From the NCBI RefSeq assembly GCF_024198175.1, contig NZ_JAJVKV010000003.1, forward strand, positions 992,001-1,056,000: a stretch of DNA of 64,000 nt, given 5' to 3'. Position numbers and translations under genes: made by a program. Shown piece after piece: positions 27,909-36,587 of this stretch (its first letter is position 1; each line of letters starts with the position of its first letter). This DNA is from Pyxidicoccus xibeiensis. Its GTDB lineage: Bacteria > Myxococcota > Myxococcia > Myxococcales > Myxococcaceae. The notes under the pieces were generated by a model. It was not told the DNA's origin. It made no database searches and was given only the letters and a program-made list of their open reading frames with translations.

Positions 27909-28816
27909 TGCCCGCTCCGCGCCGGTGCCTGGAACGCGTCCTGCAGCCGACCCACCGCCTTGCCCAGATGCGGGCCCAGGCCCATGAAGTGGACGTCCTC
28001 CACGGTGACCAGCCGCCAGCCGCGCACCTGGGACAGGCCCGGGACGCGCGCCAGTCCGGCCTCGCCCTTGAGCGCCTCCGCCGAGCTCTCCGGGACGAGG
28101 ACGATGTCGGGTGCCGCCTGGACTACCGCCTCCGCGGTCAACGGCTTGTGGCCCGTGTACCTGGACACGGCATTCACGCCCCCCGCGAGCCGGATGAGCT
28201 CATGGGTCGCCGTCTCCGTGCCGGCGACCATGAGGACGTTGGCGCCGCGGGCATACAGCGCCAGGACGCGCGGCGGCTTCCGGTCCTTCAGCCCGGCCAC
28301 GCGGGAGGCGGCGCGCTCCAGGTGGCTGTTCAGCAGGGCGATGAGCGCCTCACCGCGCTCGGCCCGTCCCAGCTTTTGCGCCACGGTCCGGATGCGCTGC
28401 CGCGTGGCTTCCACCGTGTGCTGATTGGGCAGCACCACGACGTCCACGCCCGCCTTCCGGAGCTGTGCGAGCACGCCCGGAGGGCCTGCCTCCTCGGACG
28501 CCAGCAGCACCGAGGCTCCCGAGGCCAGCACCGCCTCCGCCGAGAGCGCTCGCTGGTAGCCCACCTTCTTCGAGCGCGCGGCGACCTCCAGCGCCAGGCT
28601 GGTGTCGTCCACGCCCACCACCTGCTTGCCCGCGCCCAGCGCGAACACCGTCTCGGTGACGGCCGGGCCCACCGTCACCAATCTGGGAGCAGCGACGGCT
28701 TGCGGCGAGGCCGCGGCCCCGGGCGACGGCGAGGGAGGGACCGGAACGGCCTTCGCGGGCTCCGCCGCGTGAGCCACCGCGGCCAGCAGGGTGAGCAGCA
28801 CGGCGACCTGCCTCAT
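27905..28816 (-). CDS. hmuT: Periplasmic heme-binding protein
   Basis: A 303-residue product from ATG 28816 with a cleavable signal peptide (MRQVAVLLTLLAAVAHAA) and a Pro/Ser-rich linker. The body is a class III periplasmic binding protein: RLVTVGPAVTETVFALGAG at the start, VGVDDTSL, then a helical linker and DIVLVPESSAEAL in the second lobe. It would capture heme passing through the outer-membrane receptor and deliver it to HmuUV. The start overlaps the hmuS stop (ATGA at 28813-28816) and the stop overlaps the hmuU start, so the operon is fully coupled. Confidence 0.92.
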   Translation of the reverse strand: MRQVAVLLTLLAAVAHAAEPAKAVPVPPSPSPGAAASPQAVAAPRLVTVGPAVTETVFALGAGKQVVGVDDTSLALEVAARSKKVGYQRALSAEAVLASGASVLLASEEAGPPGVLAQLRKAGVDVVVLPNQHTVEATRQRIRTVAQKLGRAERGEALIALLNSHLERAASRVAGLKDRKPPRVLALYARGANVLMVAGTETATHELIRLAGGVNAVSRYTGHKPLTAEAVVQAAPDIVLVPESSAEALKGEAGLARVPGLSQVRGWRLVTVEDVHFMGLGPHLGKAVGRLQDAFQAPARSGQ

Positions 28817-29904
28817 GGCATCACCTCCCGCACGGGCAGCGCCGCTGCCAGCTCCGCCATCAGCGCCCGCCACTCCGGCAGCTCGGGCTGCCCCGGCTTC
28901 CGCTTGCCGAAGAGGAGCGCGATGTTCTCCCCTGCCGCATCGAACAGCTCCAGCGAGGTCACCACGCCATCCCGCGTGGGCTTGCGGACGACCCACGCGG
29001 TGTGGATGTGGTCCGCGCGCAGGTGCAGGTTGAAGCCGGAGTCCAACACGTTCATCCACGGCCCCGTCGGGCGCACCGTGTGCACCGGGCCCGTGTGAAT
29101 CTGGATGGCCCCGGGGTTGCCGACGAACACCATGATGGGCTGGCCCGAGCCAGCCACCCGCTCCAGCACCCACGTCAGGGACTCGGGCGCAACAGCGGTG
29201 GTCAGCTCCTGCCCCGCCAGCCGCAGCGCCTGCGTCCTGGCCACGTCGAAGCGCTGGAGCAGCGTGAAGAAGTCATGCGTGTCCTGGAGCCCGCACCAGC
29301 CCGCGCGCAGGCCCTCCACGTCCACGTCACCGTCCGGCCTCGGTGCCTTGACTGGCGCGGGCGCCTCCACCGGCAGCTCGGCGGACTGCTCCGCGTGGGT
29401 GAGTTCCTCCACCAGCGCGTCGAACGCGGCCGTGCCGCCGCCGTCCTCCAGGAAGACCTTGTGTACGGCCGTTCCCGTCGCGTCGAAGAACTGGAGGCTC
29501 CGGCGGAGCCCGTCCGCCAGGCTCTCACGCAGGGCGAACCCGAAGCACCAGCGAGACAGGAACAGGCGCAGGTCGATGTCCTCGTCCAGCACCAGGGCGC
29601 GCGCGCCGTGCAGCTCGACGTTGCGCCAGGTGCCGCGCTTCTCGTGGACCGCGTGCGCGTTGCGGGTGAGCGACATCACCCGCCCCAGCGACTCCATCCG
29701 GGGCAGGAGCACGTCGAAGCGCAGCTCCAGCCGGACGGCGTTCTCACCGACGCCGGTGGCGAGCAACTGGGCCTCGCTGACACCCAGCTGGTCCGCGGCG
29801 TCGCGGATGCGGGTGCGAGGTTGGGACTGGCGCAGCGCCAGCCAGCGCTGGCGCAGGAGGGTGGGCTCGGGAGGCTCACCCGGACGGGACGGAGGCGACA
29901 TCAT
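28813..29904 (-). CDS. hmuS: Hemin-degrading/heme-trafficking protein
   Basis: The 363-residue product from ATG 29904 (AGGTG 6 nt upstream; GTG 29913 is an alternative) shows the two-repeat layout of the HemS/HmuS/ChuX family. The N-terminal half has VRLELRFDVLLPRMESLGRVM and the Arg-rich SLTRNAHAVHEKRG. The second repeat has GNPGAIQIHTGPVHTV and NLHLRADHIHTAWVVRKP. The HIHTAWVVRKP motif contains the conserved histidine region that contacts heme. These cytoplasmic proteins accept imported heme and release iron or pass heme on. Its stop is coupled to hmuT. Confidence 0.92.
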   Translation of the reverse strand: MMSPPSRPGEPPEPTLLRQRWLALRQSQPRTRIRDAADQLGVSEAQLLATGVGENAVRLELRFDVLLPRMESLGRVMSLTRNAHAVHEKRGTWRNVELHGARALVLDEDIDLRLFLSRWCFGFALRESLADGLRRSLQFFDATGTAVHKVFLEDGGGTAAFDALVEELTHAEQSAELPVEAPAPVKAPRPDGDVDVEGLRAGWCGLQDTHDFFTLLQRFDVARTQALRLAGQELTTAVAPESLTWVLERVAGSGQPIMVFVGNPGAIQIHTGPVHTVRPTGPWMNVLDSGFNLHLRADHIHTAWVVRKPTRDGVVTSLELFDAAGENIALLFGKRKPGQPELPEWRALMAELAAALPVREVMP

Positions 29905-29929
29905 GGCAGGCACCTGGCGTCAGGACGCA

Positions 29930-30634
29930 TCAGCGGGAGCTGGAGACCGACGCGTCGAGGCTTCCGCCCGAGACGGGCCCCTGCACCTTCGCCCAGCGCA
30001 GCTTGAGCATGGCCGGCGTGCCCGCGTCGTCGTAGTACGCCAGCATCTCCACCTTGAAGTACGCGCGCGAGTCCGTGCGGACCACGTAGACGCGCGCCCT
30101 CGGGCTGAGCTTGTGCGTCGCCGGGTCATACGCGTACCAGCCCTCGCCGGCCTGGAAGACGGTGTCCGGGTCCTCGCCCATGTCGGCGCCGTCCGCCGCA
30201 TCAGTGGTGTAGCCCGTCGCGGGCGCCTGGCTCACCTGCGCGAACGTCTTGTCGCCGAGCACCGCCACCTCCACGCCCCCGGTGCCATTCACGCCGCCGC
30301 GCGAGCGGATGCCGAAGCGCTGGAAGGAGAGGTCCCAGACGGCATCCGTCGCCGCGCTCACCTGGCGGCCCGCGTCCAGGTCCAGGCCAATCCACTCCGT
30401 CTTGCTCGTCGCATCCACGGTGGTGGTGAAGGAGCCATCCCCATTGTCCACGTGCCGCACGTGGGTGCCGTTCTCCGGACGCGTGGAGTCCGGCTCGTTC
30501 GGCGTCTCGTCGACAGGCTCCTGCGGCCCGGGCTCGGGCTCCAGGTCGTCACCGCACGCGGACAGCCAGCCCGCGAGCAGCAGCGTGGCGGCGACACGGC
30601 CGAGGGACGAAGGACGGAAGGCGAAGGGGGACAT
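29930..30634 (-). CDS. HmuY-like heme-binding lipoprotein
   Basis: A 234-residue product from ATG 30634 with a lipoprotein signal (LLLAGWLSAC). After a Pro/Glu-rich linker the domain resembles the HmuY family: WIGLDLDAGRQVS, VWDLSFQRFGIRSRGGVNG, AYDPATHKLSPRARVYVVRT and an FKVEMLAYYDDAGTPA strand. In Porphyromonas HmuY grabs heme at the cell surface and hands it to the HmuR receptor; here it lies between the TonB receptor gene and hmuS on the same strand, supporting that job. The frame continues upstream across the receptor gene, but only the 30634 start gives a lipobox. Confidence 0.85.
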   Translation of the reverse strand: MSPFAFRPSSLGRVAATLLLAGWLSACGDDLEPEPGPQEPVDETPNEPDSTRPENGTHVRHVDNGDGSFTTTVDATSKTEWIGLDLDAGRQVSAATDAVWDLSFQRFGIRSRGGVNGTGGVEVAVLGDKTFAQVSQAPATGYTTDAADGADMGEDPDTVFQAGEGWYAYDPATHKLSPRARVYVVRTDSRAYFKVEMLAYYDDAGTPAMLKLRWAKVQGPVSGGSLDASVSSSR

Positions 30635-30663
30635 GGAGGCTCCTGGGGTTGAAGAGGGACGGC

Positions 30664-32763
30664 TCACAGCCGGGCGGAGAGCCCGGCCTGGAAGGTGCGG
30701 GGAGGAATGGGCAAATCGTTGGGGTTGCCCGCGTCCAACAGATTGGTGCCGATGACGAAGAGCTGGAGTTGCTCGCGAAGCCGCCAGCCGAGCCGGGCGT
30801 CCACCGTCACGTAGGGACTGGCGCGGTACGGGTTCGCCTCCCCGTCGCCGTCGGTGTCCGGATAGAAGGGCCGGTGGCCCACGAGCGCGCCGCGCGCCCA
30901 GGCCTCCACTCCCGACTCCCGGTGACGCCAGGTGGCCTGCGCCGTCAGGCGGTGGCGGGCCTGGCCCTCCAGCGCGCGGCCCGAGGACTCCGAGCGGCCG
31001 TCCGTCAGCGTGTAGCCCAGCTCCGCGGTGATGCGCCCGGGAAGGCGCTGGCGCACGCCCAGCTCTCCGCCGCGCACGCGGGCCCGCGCCACGTTGATGT
31101 AGCTGAAGCGCTGCGACTCCCCGTCCTGCTCCAGGGAGACGCCAATCATGTCGCGCAGCGTGTGCTGGAAGGCGCTCGCCCACAGCAGCGACGCCTCCGA
31201 GGGCCGCACCTCCGCGGACAGGCTCAGGCCCCGCGAGCGCTCCGGCCGCAGCTCCGGGTTGCCATGCACGGAGTAGCCGACGGTGGGGTTCTCGAAGTCG
31301 AGCAGCAGCTCCTGGAAGCCGGGGGCGCGGTAGCTCCAGCCGAAGCTCCCGCGCAGGGTGAGCCAGCGGAGCGGGTCCACGCGCGCCGCCAGCCGGGGCG
31401 TCACGGCCGTGCCGAACTGCGTGTCCGTGTCCACACGCGCGCCCGGGACGAGCACCAGCCCCGTCAGCAGCGTCCAGCTGTCCTGCGCATAGACGGAGGC
31501 ACGGCCCCGCCGTCCCCGTCCCGTCTCCAGCCGGTCCGACTGGAGCCACTCGCCCAGCAGTTCCGCGCCCACCACCAGCGCATGCCCCTCTCCGGCCCGC
31601 GCGTCGAGCTGCGCCCCGAGCCGGCCCTGCTGCTCGCGTGTGTCCTCCACGGTGTCCAGCGCGGACGAGCGCCGCTGGTCGCGCAGGTAGCGCCGGAGGA
31701 AGCCCGCGTATGCGGCGTCCACACGCAGCGTCGCGTCGCCTGCCAGGCGCCAGGACGGCGTCAGCCGCGCGGAGAGCGAGTCATCGCGGCTCGCGCGGTC
31801 GAAGATGGCGCCCGCCACGCCCAGGTCCACGCCGCGCTGGGTGCGCCGAGAGTAGGACGCGGTGCCCTCCAGCGCCGGGCCGCTGTCGCGGCGCAGGTCC
31901 CCGCTCGCGGAGACGTCGAAGCCCTCCAGGCTGCTGCCCGTGGTGCCCTGGTCCGCGGGGTCCAGGTCATACGCGTCGCGCCGCTGGAGCCCGCCGCTCA
32001 GCCGCACGCCCCAGCCCTCGCCCCGGGCCTCACCCGTACCATCCACCTCCAGCCGCTTCAGGCTCCCGTAGGAGAGGCGCACCTCGCCCCCGAGCGGCCG
32101 CCGGGCCTTGCGGGTGATGAGGTTCACCACGCCGGCCACGGCGTCGCTGCCGTAGAGCACCGACGAGGGGCCCTTGACGATTTCCACCTGCTCCACTTCC
32201 TCGAGAGACAGCCGGGACAGGTCCACGCTCCCCGCCACGCGCCCGGCGACGCGCTCGCCATCCACGAGCACCAGCACGTACTCCGAGCCGAGCCCCTGCA
32301 CCTGGAGCGCGGCGCCGGAGAACGTCTGCACCACCTCCAGCCCCGGGTGCGCGGCGAGCAGCTCCGCCGCATCCCTCGCCCCGCTCGCCAGGATGTCCGC
32401 GCGGGTGATGACCTCGGTGGCCACCGCCGTGTCGCCCAGCCGCTCCCGCGCGCGGGACGCCGTCACCACCGTGCGCGCCACGGCGGACTCGTCCGAGCCC
32501 GCGTCCACGGCCAGGCCCCTGCGGGTGTCGGCCTCCGCGCTGGCCATGGCCCCATCGGCAGCAGCGTCCACGGGGGCCACGCCCGCGTCGGCCACGGCGT
32601 CCACGCTGGCCATGGCGCCACCGGCAGCAACATCCACGGCGGCCACGCCCGCGTCGGCCACGGCCTCCACCGCCTCGCCACCCTCCGGTTCGGGCGGAGC
32701 CCCACCCCATGCCGCCACGGGCAGGGCACAGGCCAGAACGAGGAGACACCAGCGCCAGGACAT
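30664..32763 (-). CDS. TonB-dependent outer-membrane receptor, probable heme receptor
   Basis: A 699-residue product with signal peptide (MSWRWCLLVLACALPVAAWG). Then comes an Ala/Val/Asp-rich segment containing a 22-residue tandem duplication (see repeat), and a TonB-box-like TVVTASRARERLG. The plug domain follows (DILASGARDAAELLAAHPG; VEIVKGPSSVLYGSDAVAGVVNLIT) and a 22-strand-type barrel ends in an aromatic-poor terminus (TFQAGLSARL). It is similar in build to HmuR/BtuB-type receptors. It sits just upstream of the HmuY-like gene (29 bp), so it most likely imports heme using TonB energy. Confidence 0.9.
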   Translation of the reverse strand: MSWRWCLLVLACALPVAAWGGAPPEPEGGEAVEAVADAGVAAVDVAAGGAMASVDAVADAGVAPVDAAADGAMASAEADTRRGLAVDAGSDESAVARTVVTASRARERLGDTAVATEVITRADILASGARDAAELLAAHPGLEVVQTFSGAALQVQGLGSEYVLVLVDGERVAGRVAGSVDLSRLSLEEVEQVEIVKGPSSVLYGSDAVAGVVNLITRKARRPLGGEVRLSYGSLKRLEVDGTGEARGEGWGVRLSGGLQRRDAYDLDPADQGTTGSSLEGFDVSASGDLRRDSGPALEGTASYSRRTQRGVDLGVAGAIFDRASRDDSLSARLTPSWRLAGDATLRVDAAYAGFLRRYLRDQRRSSALDTVEDTREQQGRLGAQLDARAGEGHALVVGAELLGEWLQSDRLETGRGRRGRASVYAQDSWTLLTGLVLVPGARVDTDTQFGTAVTPRLAARVDPLRWLTLRGSFGWSYRAPGFQELLLDFENPTVGYSVHGNPELRPERSRGLSLSAEVRPSEASLLWASAFQHTLRDMIGVSLEQDGESQRFSYINVARARVRGGELGVRQRLPGRITAELGYTLTDGRSESSGRALEGQARHRLTAQATWRHRESGVEAWARGALVGHRPFYPDTDGDGEANPYRASPYVTVDARLGWRLREQLQLFVIGTNLLDAGNPNDLPIPPRTFQAGLSARL
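32534..32665. repeat. Two 66-bp tandem repeats in the TonB receptor gene
   Basis: Units 32534-32599 and 32600-32665 are highly alike and in frame (22 codons each), with the start of a third unit after them. They encode Ala/Val/Asp-rich linker between signal peptide and TonB box. Such repeats can change in number by slippage. Confidence 0.8.
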
Positions 32764-32892
32764 TCCGCGTCCTCCGGCTCATGGCCGGCGGGCCTCGCTC
32801 GGAGGCCCCGTGGGGCGCTGGGCTCAGGGCCTCGGGCCGCAGGGAAGACACCACCTCGTCCCGGGCCTGCAACCCGGGCACACCTTCAATGC

Positions 32893-33087
32893 TCAGTCAC
32901 CTTCGCCGCGCACCCGCGCACCGCTCCCACCGCCCGGCGGTGGAGCCCCCTCCAGCGGCACCACCTGTATCCGGTGACACCGCCGGCACTTCAGCTCCAC
33001 GCCTTCAGGCACCAGCCGCGCCAGCAGGCTGCCGCACATGCACCGCAGCTCATCCGCCCCGCACTCCCGCTGGCCTCCCTCGCGCAT
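32893..33087 (-). CDS. Small Com-like zinc-ribbon protein
   Basis: A 64-residue product from ATG 33087. Two cysteine pairs, CMCGSLLARLV and CRRCHRIQVV, match the zinc finger of the Mu phage Com translational regulator family (C-x-C or C-x2-C, a hydrophobic LL, then C-x2-C-x3-I). It is the first gene behind the Fur box at 33118-33136 and lies 129 bp upstream of the TonB receptor, so it is likely part of the iron-starvation regulon. Com proteins bind RNA; here a role in translation of the operon or as a metal-binding protein is possible but not shown. Confidence 0.75.
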   Translation of the reverse strand: MREGGQRECGADELRCMCGSLLARLVPEGVELKCRRCHRIQVVPLEGAPPPGGGSGARVRGEGD

Positions 33088-33117
33088 CACCGCTCCCTGG
33101 CTCGAAACGGCGTGGAC

Positions 33118-33136
33118 GATATTGATACTGATTATC
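33118..33136 (-). promoter_or_regulatory. Fur box
   Basis: The 19-bp site GATATTGATACTGATTATC agrees with the classic Fur consensus GATAATGATAATCATTATC at 16 positions. It lies 30 bp upstream of the zinc-ribbon start and heads the heme-uptake genes, in the only AT-rich stretch of the region. Fur with iron should repress the operon. Confidence 0.85.
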
Positions 33137-33198
33137 AAAGTCAAACAACTTCGACACGAGTGTCCGCGGGCGCACAGGCGCGAGGCGGACGGGGGACT

Positions 33199-33837
33199 TC
33201 AGTGGACCTTGGGACGGGCGGACGCCTCTCGAGAGACGCGGGGCTTGGGCGTCACCATGCGAGCGATGCCGTAGTAGAGCTGGTCCTCGGTGTAGACCTT
33301 GCGCACGCGCCGGTGGGTGCCGGGGACGTAGGCGGGGCCGGGACGCTCCAGCCACTGGAGGACGCGGACCTCACCGGAGTGGGCCATGGCGGAGAGCAGC
33401 TCCGGCGGGCACAGCTTGAGGTAGCGGCGCACCAGGGGCTTCAGCTTGCGGGAGAAGGCCCGGCCCAGCACGTCATGGCGCCGGCCGGAGTGCAGCGTTC
33501 CGTCGAAGCGGCGCGACAGGTGGAAGAGCTCGTGCACCACCGTCTCCACCCGGGCCTGGGCGGTGGAGCCCCGGAAGAAGAGGGGCCGCAGGGTGATGCA
33601 GTACAGCATCCGCTTGCCACGGATGCGGATGATGGGCTTGCGGCGGCCGGTGCGGTCCGCGCTCTTGCCGCCCCGGAAGCACAGCGGCTTCACGGTGCCT
33701 CGCGACGCCCGGCGTGCCTCGCCGGACACCACGAGGATGCGGGTCGGCTTCACATGGCCGAACTCCGGCAGCTTCGCCGCGATGTCCCGGATGAGGGCGC
33801 GGAGCGTCTTGTTGAAGTTGGGGCGGCGTCGGGCCAC
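33199..33837 (-). CDS. Putative zinc metallopeptidase (SprT-like)
   Basis: The frame from GTG 33837 gives 212 residues; GTG 33891 would also be possible, but longer starts run into the divergent lipoprotein gene. HELFH (in ETVVHELFHLSRRFDGTLHSGRRHD) is a zinc-binding HExxH with a further histidine about ten residues on, as in small SprT/minigluzincin-like metallopeptidases. The rest is very basic (many Arg/Lys), including VARRRPNFNKTLRALI at the start and KLKPLVRRYLKLCPPEL later. No signal peptide is seen, so it is cytoplasmic; the basic surface could bind nucleic acid. Substrate unknown. Confidence 0.75.
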   Translation of the reverse strand: MARRRPNFNKTLRALIRDIAAKLPEFGHVKPTRILVVSGEARRASRGTVKPLCFRGGKSADRTGRRKPIIRIRGKRMLYCITLRPLFFRGSTAQARVETVVHELFHLSRRFDGTLHSGRRHDVLGRAFSRKLKPLVRRYLKLCPPELLSAMAHSGEVRVLQWLERPGPAYVPGTHRRVRKVYTEDQLYYGIARMVTPKPRVSREASARPKVH

Positions 33838-33892
33838 GAGTGGTGGACAGTCTAGCGGAAAAGTCCTTGGGTCAGCCCCAGGGCTGGCCACA

Positions 33893-34735
33893 ATGTCTAA
33901 CGTGATGCGCTCGCTCTCGCCCTTGTTCCGCCTGACTGTCCTCCTCACCCTCGGCCTGGGGTGTGCCTCCGCCCCTACCCGTCCCTCGGGGCCCGCCGTC
34001 CTCACCGCCCAGGAGACCGTCGTCGTCTCCCAGGGCCTCACCGATGCCACGGTGCGCTATCGGGGGCAGGTGGCCAGCCCCGCCGCCGGAGTGCTGGAGC
34101 GCGCGGAGTACGAGCTCGTCTCCGACGGACAGGTGGTGAAGACGGGCACCGCCCAGCTCAACGTCAAGCTGGAGCCGGGGGTGCCCGCGGACTTCTCCTT
34201 CGAGGAGCAGGCCGCCTACGTGAAGAGCGCGGAGGACCTGACGCGGCTGAGTGCCCAGAGCGGCACGCTGCTGCTGGCCCTGCGCGGCAACCTGGTGGTC
34301 CGCTCGGGAGACCAGGAAGAGAAGCTCCCCTTCGCGGCCAGCCGCGCGGCCCGCGTGCCCCGGCTGCCCACGGTGGTGATGGAGGAGCTGGACGGGGCGC
34401 GCTACTCGCCCGAGGAGGTCCAGCTCAACCTCCGCCTGGGTGTCCGCAACCCCAACCCCTTCCCGCTGAAGCTGGAGGGGCTGACGTGGAAGGCGTTGGT
34501 GGCGGGCAAGCAGCTGGACACCGGGACGGTGGCCCAGGCGGACAGCGTGGCCGCGTCCGCCACCGGGGTGTACACGCTGGAGGTGGCGGTGACGAAGGAC
34601 ACCTACGGACCGGAGGTGAAGTCCCTCATCTCCAAGGGTGTCCTGCCCTACGGCATCACCGGCGAGGTGACGGGCCCCCTGCTGCGCGTCCCCTACACGC
34701 TGTCCGGCGAGGTGAAGCTGAACGTGTCGCGGTAG
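33893..34735 (+). CDS. LEA type 2 family lipoprotein
   Basis: A 280-residue product from ATG 33893 (ATG 33905 is an alternative) with a lipoprotein signal (LTVLLTLGLGC). Two beta-rich repeats resembling the WHy/LEA14 domain are visible; the second contains LNLRLGVRNPNPFPLKLEG, the motif in which an Asn-Pro pair ends a strand. Proteins of this group are periplasmic or surface-attached and of unclear function, sometimes linked to stress tolerance. It lies 12 bp upstream of aat and may be co-transcribed with it. A second member of the same family is at 45664-46149. Confidence 0.8.
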   Translation: MSNVMRSLSPLFRLTVLLTLGLGCASAPTRPSGPAVLTAQETVVVSQGLTDATVRYRGQVASPAAGVLERAEYELVSDGQVVKTGTAQLNVKLEPGVPADFSFEEQAAYVKSAEDLTRLSAQSGTLLLALRGNLVVRSGDQEEKLPFAASRAARVPRLPTVVMEELDGARYSPEEVQLNLRLGVRNPNPFPLKLEGLTWKALVAGKQLDTGTVAQADSVAASATGVYTLEVAVTKDTYGPEVKSLISKGVLPYGITGEVTGPLLRVPYTLSGEVKLNVSR

Positions 34736-34747
34736 AGTGGGGTCCGC

Positions 34748-35455
34748 GTGCCCATCTACCTGCTGAGTGACGAGCACCCGGAGCTGTTTCCGCCTCCGGA
34801 GCGGGCTGACAAGAGCGGTGTGGTCGCGGTGGGTGGGGACCTGCGGCCGGAGCGACTGCTGGCCGCGTACTCGCGCGGCATCTTCCCCTGGTACAGCGAG
34901 GGAGACCCCATCGTCTGGCACTCGCCGGACCCTCGCTTCGTGCTGGAGCCCGACAAGCTCCACGTGGGCCGCTCGCTGCGCAAGACGATGGCGCGGGGCC
35001 TCTACGAGGTGCGCTATGACACGGCCTTCGCGCGCGTCATCACCGAGTGCGGCCGCGTGCCGCGTCCCGGCCAGAATGGCACGTGGATTACCGACGACAT
35101 GCTGGAGGCCTACGTCACGCTGCACGAGCTGGGCTTCGCGCACTCGGTGGAGACGTGGGCGGAGGGCGAGCTGAAGGGCGGCCTGTACGGCGTGTCCCTG
35201 GGCGCGGCCTTCTTCGGGGAGAGCATGTTCGCGCTGGCGCCGGATGCGTCGAAGGTGGCCTTCGTCGCCTCGGTGGAGCGCTTCAGGGCGTGGGGCTTCC
35301 AGCTCATCGACTGCCAGGTGGAGACCGAGCACCTGGCGCGCTTCGGCGCGGAGGCCTGGCCGCGCAAGCGCTTCCTCACCGCGCTCTCCCGGGCGCTGAA
35401 GGAGCCCACGCGGCGAGGGAAGTGGACGGAGCAGGCGACGCCCGCACCCGGGTAG
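34748..35455 (+). CDS. aat: Leucyl/phenylalanyl-tRNA-protein transferase
   Basis: The 235-residue product from GTG 34748 is full length for Aat. Family motifs are VAVGGDLRPERLLAAYSRGIFPW near the start, PIVWHSPDPRFVL, then GTWITDDMLEAYVTLHELG and GGLYGVSLGAAFFGESMF. It attaches Leu or Phe from aminoacyl-tRNA to proteins with N-terminal Arg or Lys, marking them for ClpS/ClpAP in the cytoplasm (N-end rule). No clp gene is nearby. Confidence 0.95.
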   Translation: MPIYLLSDEHPELFPPPERADKSGVVAVGGDLRPERLLAAYSRGIFPWYSEGDPIVWHSPDPRFVLEPDKLHVGRSLRKTMARGLYEVRYDTAFARVITECGRVPRPGQNGTWITDDMLEAYVTLHELGFAHSVETWAEGELKGGLYGVSLGAAFFGESMFALAPDASKVAFVASVERFRAWGFQLIDCQVETEHLARFGAEAWPRKRFLTALSRALKEPTRRGKWTEQATPAPG

Positions 35456-35514
35456 CCCGCCGCATTACAGGTCGGTTACGAGGAAGCTCCGGTCCACGGC
35501 TCAATGTTGTCCCG

Positions 35515-36579
35515 ATGGGGCCTGGACCTGGAGCACATCGACCGCACACGGGCGTCATCGCAGCCCTCGGACTGTTCCTCTCGGCATCCTCCGAGGCCCT
35601 GGCCGCGCCACCCGCGATGTCGTGCCTGGACACGCCAGCCACCCACTCGCTGCCCAGGCAGCTCCGACAGACGTCTCCGTCGAAGCCCCCTGGGGAGACC
35701 GTGACGTCCTTCGAGATCACCGAGTCGCTTCCGCGTGAGCTACCCAGCGACGCGCCCTTCGCGGCGTGGCTCGTCATCCCGGCGAGGGATGCGCAGGAGA
35801 TCCGGGACTACGTGTACCGAGCCGTCGACTCCACGCTGGACGTCGTCACCCCCGTGGGCACTTTCGGACTGCGCATCAGCGCACTGGTGGCAGCGACCCG
35901 CGTCGGCGCGAAAGAGGGAGTTCATGTGGACTCGCCACAGAAGGGCGTGCTGGCCCTGCTCTGCTTCGACCCCAGACAGAAGGGCCCGCTGGTCTACCCG
36001 CTCCCATCCGTCTTCGAGACAGCGCGCAAGGCGGGCCTGCTCACCCGGGCCCAGCAAGGAATCCTGGCGAGCAACGATAGGGCCCCCGCCCAGCGGTATC
36101 AGGTGCTGCTGCAGGAGTGGGCGGACTTCGCGAAGGCCACCTACGTCATGCCCCAGCGCCCCCGACTCATGGATGCGCTCTTGGCTCTGTACGTCCTCCC
36201 GGGAACGCACCTCTACGCCGCACTCGAGCCGCCCCGCTTCTTCGACCGGGCCCAGCGCATCCAACTGAGGAAGCTCGGCGAGTCCCTGCCCGGGCAGTGC
36301 CAGATACTCCTGCCGAGGTCCCATGAGTCACGGCTGGCCCTCGAGCTTCGGAACTGCCCGCTGTCGCAGCTCGCGGGAGACTGGAACGGCGCGCGCACCT
36401 GGACCTCGCCCGAGCTGGAAGGGCCGGTCCAGAGGCTGGCGGCGACGGCGGCCCAGCAGCACGAAGAGCTGGACCTGACGCTCCAGCTCTCGATGGAGCC
36501 CAAGGCCGCGCGCAGGGTCGTCTCGGAAATGCTGCGCGCCCTCGACGGTATCGCGGCCGGGCCCGCCGCGCGGAAGTGA
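35515..36579 (+). CDS. Secreted protein of unknown function
   Basis: A 354-residue product from ATG 35515. The N-terminus looks like a signal peptide (HTGVIAALGLFLSASSEALA). The mature protein has mixed helix and strand: AAWLVIPARDAQEIRDYVYR, VLALLCFDPRQKGPLVYPLP and a C-terminal helical part. I do not recognise a family. It converges with the broken copy of the 42351-43358 gene, whose stop is only 15 bp away, so it probably was the original neighbour of that gene before the island came in. Confidence 0.7.
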   Translation: MGPGPGAHRPHTGVIAALGLFLSASSEALAAPPAMSCLDTPATHSLPRQLRQTSPSKPPGETVTSFEITESLPRELPSDAPFAAWLVIPARDAQEIRDYVYRAVDSTLDVVTPVGTFGLRISALVAATRVGAKEGVHVDSPQKGVLALLCFDPRQKGPLVYPLPSVFETARKAGLLTRAQQGILASNDRAPAQRYQVLLQEWADFAKATYVMPQRPRLMDALLALYVLPGTHLYAALEPPRFFDRAQRIQLRKLGESLPGQCQILLPRSHESRLALELRNCPLSQLAGDWNGARTWTSPELEGPVQRLAATAAQQHEELDLTLQLSMEPKAARRVVSEMLRALDGIAAGPAARK

Positions 36580-36587
36580 CGCGCCCG

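Noticed and set aside
30649..33855. 1068-codon plus-strand frame across the TonB receptor region
   Set aside because: Passes through at least three minus-strand features with motifs (HmuY-side, receptor, zinc ribbon) and a Fur box; product is His/Arg/Pro-rich.
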